A stretch of 64,000 nucleotides of DNA from a virus: IMG/VR virus record IMGVR_UViG_3300028043_000001, positions 52,437 through 116,436 of that record; one strand, written 5' to 3'. Below, piece after piece: positions 49,068 to 61,000 of the stretch. Under the pieces are notes generated by a model that ran no database searches, had not been told where the DNA came from, and was given only the letters and a program-made list of their open reading frames with translations. The position numbers and the translations under genes were made by a program. How positions within the stretch are numbered: the first letter of the stretch is position 1; each line of letters opens with the position of its first letter.

Positions 49068-52000
49068 ATGTCAAGGCTTGAGTATTTCTTAAAGATAGAC
49101 ACTAAAGACCTTGATACTGCTTTAAACAAGCTCACACAAGCTGGCAAAGCGTTTGACTCTCTCTCGAGTAAGGGGCGATCGTTTAGTTTGGGTAGCAGTG
49201 TAGAGGCTACTGTAAAGGGCCTTTCCAATATGCAGTATGCCCTAGAAAGACTCGGACCGGTAGTAGACGCACTTAATTCAAAGTATGAAAAATGGGGAGC
49301 CGCAAAATTTCGTCAAGACCCTAGTATTGATCCTCTACGTTTAACTTTCCTCTCTTTAGTGCACCAAATCGAAACAGCTACCACAAAGTATGAGAGATTT
49401 ATTTCGGTTCTAGCACAAACCCCTGCTGCCACTTCTCGTTTTGGGCTAAAGCTTGGAAAACTATTCACAACCGACCCCGAAATTGAAATCAACAAGCTGA
49501 ACAGGGCTTTAACTAGCCTGGAGCAGCGAAAGAAAGTCGGGAAGATCTTGGAAGGTGACTATGAGAAAGAACTTACCAAGCTCACTACCGCCTTAACCAA
49601 GGCGGAAAAAGATTTAGCTTCAGTTGACCTTTCAGTATCAGTACGTGAGCGCCTCAAGGAGGTTGCGGCACATGTCTCAGGTTTAGAAAAATATACCAGG
49701 CTAGTTGAAAAGACAGAAAAGGAGCTCGCGCGCCTAGAGCACTTGCGAGGTACTAAGAAGGGAGCAAAAATCCCTGCTGACGAATTTAAGCAACGCCACG
49801 AGCTGCTTGAAACTCGGCTACGAGACGCTTACGCGGGGGAGGTTTTAGCAAAGCAACGTTACGATTTACTTTCCAAAATTATCGACGTGGGCCCAGAGGC
49901 GGTCAAAATCTTGAAACAGATTGGCGATGGCTACGGAGAAATTGCTACTAAAGTAGGTCAACGCGCCGCAGGGACTTTACCTTCCACCCTCGAATTAGCC
50001 CCTTTGAAATCTCGTGCTGAGCGTTTAGAAAGAGAGTTGACCTCCATAAAAAGGAGAGAAGCGGCGGAACTGAGCCAACCTGCTCCCCCACGAGTGGACC
50101 TCAAGAAGGTAGCAGACCTTGAAAGGCAACGCAGCAAGATGTTAGAATCGCTTGAGCAATCCCAATCATTTCTTACTTTTCCTCCTCTAAATGTAGGAGA
50201 CCGCCCATTCCGCGAAATTTATAAGGAGGAGGTTAGCGAGTATGTAAAGCTTTTAAAGCAGCTCCGTGCAGCCCGCCAGCACGGAGCTGTTACAAGAGAA
50301 GATGTTCTACCTATAATTAGGGGTGAAGAGTTTAACTTCTCTTCTCTTGCCTACCTTCAATCACACCCCAAGAAGATGGGACTACACGAGACACAGCCTG
50401 CTTATCCCGCCATCCTGCGGGAGTGGAAAGAAAGAATTCCTGACATCATCGAAAACCTCAACAGCTTTGTTGGATTCTTGAAAGAAAAACTTCCTGGCCG
50501 TGAATTTATTGAAGTCGCTGCAGGCTCAGGACGCCTCGCGCGAATTTTGAAAGACAAAGGAATCCAAATTCTTGACGCCTCAGATAAATTCGAAGAAGAT
50601 TATTTCGCCGAGGGAGGTGTTGAGCGAGCCAAACAGTTGGGGGTAAAGCAGCGTGACGCAATACAAGCTATTAAGAAGTTTCCCGAGGCTGGATCTGTGC
50701 TTTTGTCGTGGCCCGAGTTTCGGTCTGACCTTGCCGAACGTGTCGCTAAGGCCTTAAAGCCGGGACAGTATCTCACTTATGTTGGCGAAGGTTTGGGAGG
50801 TGCTACTGGAACCGACGAGTTTTTCGCGGCATTAAAGGAGCAATTTGAACTTATCGCAGAACTGCCGTTAAAGACCATTACTGGCATGCGCGACGAAGTC
50901 CAGATTTGGCGGAAAAAAGGTGATGTGAAGGCTCGCGTTCAACAGCTTGAACGCGAGCTCGCTTCGACTCACAAAGAGATTGCACAACTCCAACCTGCTA
51001 TCAAGCCCACAACAACAACTGGAGCTCCACTCTTACCCAGCCCCGAAGGTCAATCTGCATACTATGCCGAAGAGGGTCGAAGATGGGTAGCGGTCGCTTC
51101 GCGTGCTGCATCAAGCCTCTCAGGAGGTTTGATGGGGGGCCTTGATCGCCTACTTGAAAACGTGGATTATAACGCTATTTTTGAGCGCGCACTTGCTGAG
51201 GTGGGTGATCCCCTGCAAGCCGTACGGCTAGCTTCCACCAGGTCAGGGCGATCGAAAGGAGCTGAAGAGAAACTGCAACAAATCCATGACAAACTTCAAG
51301 ACTGGCTTTTGAGTCCCGAACTACTAGATTTATTCAACAAGATTGCATCTGGGTATGGACCGCTCCTTCCTCAGAGTGTGAAAGACGCCTTTAAAGTAAT
51401 GAGAGATCCCCAAACTGGCAAAGTTATTGTGGGTAAGTACGCGAAGTTTTTGCTGGACTTGGAGAAACAAGCTACCGAAATTGTTGACCAGATTGCAGGT
51501 GAGAGTGGGTTGGGAGTAACAGCGAAACCTAAACCTGGGTATGGTTCAACGTTCACCCTCAACACAGAGAAGGAAGCGAGCCAGATCTTTGACGAGATGA
51601 CGAAATTAACTGCTAGGCAAGTTTTCCTCGAATCAATTTTGAAGCATGGACGTAAGGAAAGTGCAGCTGAACTTGAAAGCATCCTGAAAAAACAAGAGGA
51701 GGTATTGACTTTAAAAGAGCAAGACGTTGAAAGGGCCAAAGAAGCTCATGCAGTGGGCACTAAAGCCCATGCCGAAGAGATGCGAAGCCTATCAGCAAAA
51801 CGTGCAGAACTCGGTCGTATATATGCAGCCAAACCCCAAGATCCCCGCGCCCTTGCGGCTTATCGAATGGAAATGGATACAGTCAACGAAAAAATGCAGG
51901 AGTCTAGAAGCAGACATGCCGCCCTAACTTCAGATTTGCAACGAGCTGAAACTGAGTTCCAGAAAACTGAAAAGATTGTTAAGAACTTGGGATTCGCTTA

Positions 52001-55000
52001 TGAGTCAGCCCAAGCTGCCGAAAAACTTGCAGCAAAAGGCCAAGCAGCCGTTCCTCCTGCTTGGATAACCTTTTCTCAGAGGGAACTCAAGGAGGTTAAG
52101 ACGCGATTACAAGAACTCGGCGTTTTGTGGGATACCCTTCGTACTCGCGAGCATCTTGAAATCCTGCCCCCCGCTGAAAGGGTTGGCAGAGATATTATGA
52201 GATCAAAACGGACCACCGTTGCTATACCCTACGACGCAAGCTGGGAACAATTAGCTGAAGATTACCCCGAAGAGTATTTCCAAGAGCTAGGTAAACGTAT
52301 TAGTGATGACGTGAAGATGTCACGTCCTGACCTTTATGAAAGCTTGGGTTTAAAGGAGGACTTTGAGCAACTGGAAGCTAGTGAGGCTCAATCTCAAGCA
52401 ATTGTTAGACGCAGAATGCAAGATTCGGGCCTTACGCCACTAAATGCCTTCCTTACAGGGATCAAAAACGTTCGTGAGCTGTTCACCAGCATGTTTCGTG
52501 AGCCTGGTCATGACCTTGCCTCTCTAAACCAGCTATTAGGGCAATTTGACCGAACTGTGCGGCGTAGCCCCGAAGCTATTTCAGAATTCGATCAAAGGAC
52601 CCAACAAGTATTGTCACATTTAGAGCCCGCAATCGGCGAAGTCACTGGTTACGTTAAGCGTGACTGGTCTGATGCAACCTTAACTATGAGTGCCAAGTTT
52701 CTGGATTTCCTCGATGTTATGAAAGATGTTGATCCCAAATTTCTTGCGCGCGAAAGAAAACAACTAGACGAGTTTTATGGGGCTCTACAGAGGGTTCCGT
52801 TAGCCAGCATTCTTAGCTCGATGAGTAAGGTCAAAGATCTTGCTCTAGAAGGCTTTTATCGTCCAGGGGCCTTAGATGAGGCCCAAGCAGAGCTTTTCAA
52901 GGTTTCCGAAACTTTGAGCTTGACCGGAAAAGATTTTGAAAAGGTGAAAATAAAGGCTTCGGGCCTCGCACAGTCACTAAACACGCAGGTGCTAGATCAA
53001 GCTTTGACTGTTCTCGAAGACGTGTGGCGTTCGCCTGCAAGAGGTGCCCACGCTTTACAAGAAGCAGAAGCGGCGTTTAAGGCCTTCACACATGAGACCG
53101 TGAAGACGACAGAAGGCGCGAAAACTGTATTTAGAGAAGTACCAATTACGCAAATTGAGCCTATTTATCAAGCATGGCGAAAAGTGTATGACGTAGTTGA
53201 GCGTTACCAAAAAAGGGTTCAAGAGGGGGGTGACCAAAAAGAAGGTAAACAATTTTTGCAACGATTATCTGCATTCCCCTTTCTAACCGAAGAAAAGACT
53301 TCCACCCTGGCGAACGTTTTAAAGCTTGCTCCAGATGAAAGTGCGCGGCGGGTACTACTCGAATACGCTAGATGGCTAGGTGGCGACTACGTTGAAGAAA
53401 TTGAAAAGGCTGCCATAAACTTAGATTTGCGCAAAGTTTTTAAGAAAATTGCTGGATCGGCTCCAAAGGGGATCATCGCAGATTTTGAGCCGCAGTTTGC
53501 TGCAGCCTTTCAAGGATTACAGCATGCGTTTGTACAAGCTAAAGAACCTATTGAGGCTATTAACCTTGTACGCAAGTTGGCCCTTGAGATGGGTTTTCTT
53601 GCTAGCAACATCAAAGAAGTAGGGGTTAATGCTGCTGGCATCACAGGGAGTTTAGGTCACCTCGCAAAACTGACTGGCGAAGCCCGTTTTGGGACTTTAA
53701 CCTCTGAGTCAGTTCCTGAGTGGAATAAAATGATCAAGGGACTTAAGGAGTCCACCCTTATTCTTGGTCACGAACACTTACCCGCACTCAAAGCAATTGA
53801 ACAGGCGTGGAATAATACTGGTGACTCCGAAAGAAAGTATTTTGCCTCCATGTTAAAACATAAACGCCTGGGGCGCGAACTTGCCGACCATATGATTGAA
53901 TTTTTTGGTGCGCGTACCTCAAAAGAGCCGCTTGCCTTTGAGGGGTTTCACTTTGAGGAAGTTGCGGGGCTAAAAAAACCTGGTGAGGCTTTTGAGTGGC
54001 TGTTGCAGCAAACTGACGATGTCGTTGGGTTTGTTGAACAGATGAGAGTAATTGGTAAGCAATGGAAGCCCCTTTCGCAGGACGTCATCTTCCCTGGAAG
54101 CCTGGACGTCATCCGTTCTTCCATCTCAAGCATGGGGAGGATTACTGAAAATTGGCTGCCCTGGATAATTGAAACTCTCGCAAAGGAGGGTCCAGGAGCT
54201 ATCCCGATAGCTGCGTACAAGCCGTCCCTTGTAGAACATCTACCCAAACTTAGGGAGAGGATAGCTAAATCTCGTGAATCCGTGGTAGGAGAGGGTACCC
54301 CAATTGAGTCTACTATGCTCACCTCCTTAGACGTCCAAGCCATTAAAATGCAATTGGTTATAAGTTTGTTTGAGAAGTTAAGAAGTGCAATTAGAACTGG
54401 TAAAGTAGAGACAATTGATTGGGGTAAGGAGACGGCGAATGCCTCACAAAAAGCCTCCTCAGCCATCGAAGGAAGTTACCAACATCTCGTTGGAGGATTG
54501 CAAAAGTTTTTACGTGGTGGAGAGCATGTAACTGGAGCTCTCACTGAAATGATGCGCATGCCGTTGGGGCAGGAAGGTGGATTCGGTCTTAAAGCAGTTT
54601 TGAGTAGGCAGTTTGTGGAGTCACTTTCACCAGTACAGATTAGTAAAATTAGTGTAGGGCTAGGAGAGGTAGCAACTCAGGCACCAGAAATTGCTAATGA
54701 AGCTGTCAGAAACTTGTTTTTAACGCGGCTTAGGGAGGCCTCAAAAATCATCGGAACTTATGTTAGGAGCCACGCTTTTGAGATAGACCCTGAAGAACAT
54801 GCAGAAGCCCTCCTAGAGGCAAAAAGTGCCCTGAAAGTTGCTTCGAGCAATTTCATGAAGTATATTCCGAAGACTGTGAGAGAATTGGCAAAGACACCGA
54901 GTCAACTCGAAGAACTCTTCATGCAGCAGATAATCCAGGCCGAAACTGGTATTGTTCCACCAATGACAGTTACAACGCGGGCAACCCACCAGGCTGGCAC

Positions 55001-58000
55001 AAGTGCTAAAAAAGTTGCTACTAGTGCTGAACAGATGTCGGTTGCTTTGAAAGACGTGGCTGAATTCTTTGGAAAGGGAGTTGCCTTTGCAACCTACTGC
55101 GCAGCGGAGAACCGAAAAGGGTTGGTAAAAAATTTGAGCGAGGCCCCCCTAGCCGAGATGTACGAAGGCCCACGTTCACGGAGTTTCGCTGCTCTAGCTC
55201 GTAGCGGCGTCATTCCCCCCGAACAGTTCTTTATGTTTTCAGGGAAGCATGGCTTCGATTCTATCTGGTCTGTGAAAAAGGCGTACGACAAGTATTTGCA
55301 GCCTCAGGAAGTCCCTGAAATGGTTGAAGTTGTTAAAGAGCAGATCCAGAACATTAACCGCGAACGGGCTGAAGCAATCTCGCGTGCCAAAAAGGCAGGG
55401 GAAGAATGGCAACACCTTCCCCAACCTATCGAAGAGATAGTCTATTATGCCCAGGAGTATGCTTTACAGAAGCGGGGTGGACTAGGAACTACTTACCTGC
55501 AGGCAATTAGAGAAGCTGCTGACCAGCTCGGGATTCGTTTACATGAAGTTGCACCTGTGACCTACGATTTAAGGCGAGCCTCAACGAGATTTGAAGGTAG
55601 CTTGACTGACATGGCCGTCAAAGCTGTAGCTGCAAATCGCGCCATGGAGAGAGGAACTGCGGCTACCGAAGAAGTGAACAGAGAGTTTCAACAATATGGT
55701 CTACGTTTTCAACCCTCCGAACGTTTAGGACGTCGTGCCCTCTCACCTTCAGGTTTCCAGGCGATTTCAAAAGAATATCCGACTTCAGATGTTACTTGGT
55801 TTGCGGGAGACGCAAAGTCTTACCTTATGGCTCCTATTGGCACCGCCATTCACGAGGTTGTTCTAAAGAACGTGCTCGGGGCCCTCGTTAAAAGTGTTTT
55901 GAAAGGCAGCAAAGTTGCGGGGGAGCAGCTGCTTAGCCTCCTAAAAGGAACGAGTGCAGAGCCGCCGATTAGTGAGGGGGAGTTAAAGAGACAACTCGAC
56001 ACACAGTTCCGTGAAGCTGTCTCCCAAAAAGGCATGAACGCAGAGGCCCTGATTAAGTCAGCCGGAACCACCATGGATAAAACTCAAGATACCATGCTTG
56101 CAGCAGCACAGAATATACTGGGAAATATGTTTCGCGCTATCGGTCACATAATTGAGGTTGAAGGGGGTGAAAAGTTTTTAGAGTCGTCTGAGGCTTTAGT
56201 GGCAGCAATGAAGTCCAAAGAAATCCGAATTTCGCCAGAGTTTGCTCCCTTAGGTCCTCAGGGAGCGCCCTTGAAGGTGTTGCAAAAAAAGTTTCCACAG
56301 GCGGCATTCCTTATTGAAGAAATTAATCAGGCGTTGGGCCCTGATATGGCAGCTGCCTTTCTCAAGTCCTTTTCAGGCACAATGGACTTATTGGTTCAGG
56401 TAGGAGATCAGGCGAGAATCTTAGACCTAAAAACGACGACATGGGAAGCGAAGCAAAAACACGCAGTGCAGTTGGTTGGGTACCAACGGTTACTTGGTCT
56501 ATTAAGTGATGCAGTTAAAGTTTCAGGTCTAGGCATCATGCCAGGTTTAGATGTAGCAACTTCACCCGAAAAGTGGATAAAATGGATAGACCGCGCGAAA
56601 TTGGAGCCCGCAGTGCGCGACTTTTTTGACTTTCTTATGCAGCCCTTTGTCGACATTCCGCAAGTTAGGGAATATGTTCAAGCTCACCCCAACCTAGCTC
56701 GCTCGATCAAGAATCTCGTCATGAATTATCAGACAAATATTCAGACAGGATTTAAAGATGCCATCAAAGTAGCTCCCCGAATTTCAGTGGATGCCGTCGC
56801 GGAAACTTTACTTCCTGAGGCCCAAGCTAAACCAGTAGAACAGAAGGTATTACAGGATATAAACTTGATAGAGAGGCTCGGGGCGATGCAAGTCGGAGCT
56901 CTTCGACAACTCCGCAAACAAATGGCCCGTGACCAGGAAAAAATTGCAGACGAGTTGAGGGATCTTGGAGGAGGTGCTGGACAAGAATTCACTCCTACAA
57001 CTTCAGGGCTTTTAAAATCTTGGCAAGCCTACGGCGCATTTATAAAAGCTATTGATGCTGAACTAGCTAAGCCTGATGTCCGAAAAACGGCGAAGCGGCC
57101 CATTGCCGAACTTTCAGAGACCACAAAAGCAGATGTGGCTACTTATCTACAAGACCTTGCTGGACTTGAAAAACAAATTCCTGCTTCGATTCAAGAGCTT
57201 ACCCTCTTAAAACTCATGGCTTTAACCAACCAAAAGGATACAATGTCGAAAGCCCTCAGCGAAACTGCAGACACTGTAAAAGAAGGTGAAGGTAAAATTA
57301 CCAATATAGTAGGCGAACTTTTTAAAGAGGTGGGCAAAACTAAAGAAGAGAAACCCGTCCTGCTGAACATTTTCGACGCCATAAACGCAAAGAAATTTCC
57401 CCTCGCTGAGGTAGGGCATGCTTGGGGCGAATATGGCCATGCGATTAGCAGGCAAGGAAAACCAATCGAATCCTTCACTGCGGCCTTAAGTGCTCTACAA
57501 CAAACCGCCCGCCAGTTTATCGGCGGCTTTGCCCAGTACGGTGGGACGGTACCTTTCCTCGATGATCTTATAAAACGGTACAATGAGACTGCCACTGCTG
57601 AAAAGAGGCTAGTACCATTTGGTGAGAAGTGGCAGCAGGGCCGCGCGATTGCGCAAGAGATTGGTGAAACCCAAGCAAATTTAGCAAAGTTAGATCGAAT
57701 GCTGCTCAAGGATCTGCCTGCCGCTGAAGCGCTCGGTGTGGCAGCTGAAAGAGTAGCCTTAGAATCCAAACTTATTGCGTTGGCTAAAGAGCAGTTAGCA
57801 ATTATTGAATATATGTCGGAAGCCTTAAAGAAGGTAGTAACTCAAGAGGATCTACTCAAGGAGGCTCGTGCTCGTAGCGTCGAGGAAGTCAAGAGTCTTG
57901 CTGTAGCGCTTAAGGTAGGCAAAATCCAAGAAGCAACTGCCCTAAGTGGATCCGAAGCGCGGCTTGCAGGTATGGAACCATTAATAGCTGCCCAAGAGCG

Positions 58001-61000
58001 GTTACGAATTTTACTAACTCAAGCCGCCTTCCAAAACCTAGGTGCTACCGGAGTCGTGCCAGGGTTAGGTGAAACTGCATTCGGCTATGGGATTCCAATA
58101 GCCACTTCGGCCGACATCTTAACAAAATTTTTGGGAGCAAACGAAAAAGACTTGCAAATGAGGCTCGAACGTTTTAGGGCCGCCTTTGGCGGAAATTTAA
58201 GCCAATTGATGAAAGATGTTAATGTGTTCAGCGAACTCTCCGGCGTACCTGTATTTGATACTACAATTCTAGAAAAATTAGAGGCGAAACTTGCGAAGGT
58301 TCAAGTTTTGAGGGCTGGTGCAACTGATGATAGGTTCGTTAAACGTGAGGAAGAACTCACGCGTTTACTGGGGACTGAACAGGTTCGAGCGTTAGAGCAC
58401 GTTACTCTTGTTTGGGAAAAACTTGAAAAAGAAAGGGCAAGATACAAAGAAACGGCTCGAGGGATTGAAAAGGAGAAGGCAATTGAGGTTGGCAGAGAGA
58501 ATCTCTCTAAGTTTAGGGCAGATCTTGCAGATTATAATAAAGAAATCGACAACATGTTGAGGATGGGTCGGACGTCCGAAACTCGGTTTGCCAGGCAACA
58601 TGAGGTTGGGAGAATTGTGCAAGAAATTCACAAAGGGATGGCTGAACTAACCCCTCTTTACGGCGAAACCCATTTTGAGCCCCTAGCTAAGGAATTTAAA
58701 GAAGTTTCTGAAGAAGCGCGAAAGACACAAATATATGCCCGCGGTGGCTTGACTCTTTGGGAAAGGTTGACAAACACTGTTAAATCAGCGAGAAATGAAT
58801 TTGCTGACTTATTCTTATATCAAGTACGTTGGTATACCTCGATGCTCATCTTTTGGGGCATTTTTAACAAAATTACCGAAGGGTTCGGGGCTCTTGTAAA
58901 CGCCCAACGAGACATTGAACGCGCAACTATTAACCTCCGTGAGCAATCGGGTGAAGTAGTTGCAAACTACCACCGCCTCGAGTTAATTTCCCGCACTGCT
59001 ATTTTTGGTGCAATGGTACGCTTGGGACTGGATTCTCGGCAGGCAAGTGAAGCTCTTTATCAACTTGGTTCCGCAGGCCTTACTGCAAGAGAAGCACTAG
59101 CCGCAATGGGTCCGGTCACAGATCTTGTTGTAGGCACCCAAGCGGACATGCGCGAAACTGTCAAGACCGTAGCTGGACTGTACAACGTGCTTTCAGGGTC
59201 TGTATCTCAAACTTCCACCGTTTTAGAGGCTGCGGGTTTGCAAATGCAGTCACATTCGCGATTTACTGAAAGTGCCATTGCACAAGCGACCCGCTTCAGG
59301 CAGATTACTGATGTCCTCGCCATGATTTTCCGTGATCACCAAGTTGAAATGTATGAACTGAACTTGGGCTACCAATACTCAATTGCTTCAGCAGATATGG
59401 CTGGTCTTTCTTTCACGGAATTATCGGCAATCTTAGCAGTTCTAAACGATAATATGTTAAAAGGCTCTAAAGCTGGTCGCGCCGTTAATGATATTTTGGT
59501 GGGGCTGGCAAAGCAACCCTACGACGTTCTTGCGAGTTTTCGCGAAATGGCCTTAATGTTAGCCGAAGGAATGCCAAGCAAGGCCCAGCGCATTCGGGCA
59601 GTTGTAGAAGACTGGAACAAGGCGAAGTTTGAAAATAAGACCATTTTTCAGACCCTGGGTGAATTAGCAAAACTTGTCGAAGCTACGGGCATGGAAGTTG
59701 GTGTTTTAGGTCGCACTTTTGAGAACTTTGGGATAGTCGGTGGCCGCGCATTTGCACCTATTATGAAGTATTGGAAAGAAATCGAAATAGAGCAGTTACG
59801 CTTACACCACAGTGCGGCTGGTGTTAGTGAGGTTATGGCAGAACGAATGTCTAACACCATGGAAAGGAATGCCCAGAAGGTCTCCGCATTTATCCAGAAA
59901 TCATTCTATGAATTATTTCTCATGATTCACAACGTTTCTGCCTTTGGCCTTTCAACACTTGCCAAACTTGGCACCTCCGTTTCAGGCTTTTCGGAAAATG
60001 TGCGTAGGGGGTTTGAGACCGATACAGGGGTTTCTTTTTGGGGAAGAATGTTTGAAACCGCCTTGAACTTTTTACCCTTAATACTGTTAGTTGGAGGTAG
60101 TATTGCCTCCTTTGGGGGGCTCGCAACCAACGTCTTTACAAGAGTTGGGGCACGAGCTATTGGAGTGGTTACTTCACTTACCGCTTTAAGAGCCTCTGGA
60201 ATGGGCTTAGTCGGAGTTTTTACAGGAGTTGCGGGAGTCATTGGGAATTTCATTGCCCTACTTTTCACTGCCCCATTTTGGAAGTTTATTGCGGGAGCCG
60301 TGTTAGTCTCATTAGCAATTGGAGGTTTAACCGCACTATTTAGAAAACTCACTATGACTGTTGACGATTTTGCGGCAGAAGCGGAGAAGTCATTTGCTGA
60401 CTTCTCCGAGGACGTTTCGAAGCGCAACCAAAAGATTCAGGAGTCCATTAGCAAGGTATCCACCACCCTAAAGTTGCGGCGCGAAGCTGAAGAAGCCATG
60501 CAAGAGGTTGCAAACAAGGGAGCTAAAGAACCAGTCACTGACGAGCAAGTCGCAAGAGTGCAACGTTATGGCGTAATGGTCGGAGCGTCAAGGGAAGAGC
60601 TTAGCAAAAAAGTTGAAACTGTGGGCGACTTAACAGCATTGTATAACAAGCTCGATCCTTTATATCAAAAGGTTCTCAACGACATGAAGACTGAGGAGTT
60701 TCAACTCGATTTGACTTCTAAAGGGTGGATCAAATACCGCAAGGCTATTGAGGACGCAATGCGTGCTAAACGTGAAGCTGAGGCTGCCGAAAAAAGGTTG
60801 CGGGAGAAACCGCTACCTATTCCACTTGCACCAGGATTCTTTGGAGGAGGGTATATTGAGCCCACAGACGCAGAGTTGAAATCACGCGAAGCGGAGGCCG
60901 CGATGCGGCGCAGAGATGCTGAGAAACAGGAAAAATCTGCGGCAGACGCGGCGCTACAACAGTTTCTTAGCACTATTGTAGGTGCTATGCAGCACGTAGA

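Noticed and set aside
53948-54466. Reverse-strand open frame of 172 codons inside the tape measure
   Set aside because: Same reason: antisense shadow with low-complexity Ser/Thr composition.
57191-57769. Reverse-strand open frame of 192 codons inside the tape measure
   Set aside because: The forward frame is an uninterrupted coding sequence with motifs; the reverse frame is Ser/Phe-rich with no ribosome site, as expected of an antisense shadow.
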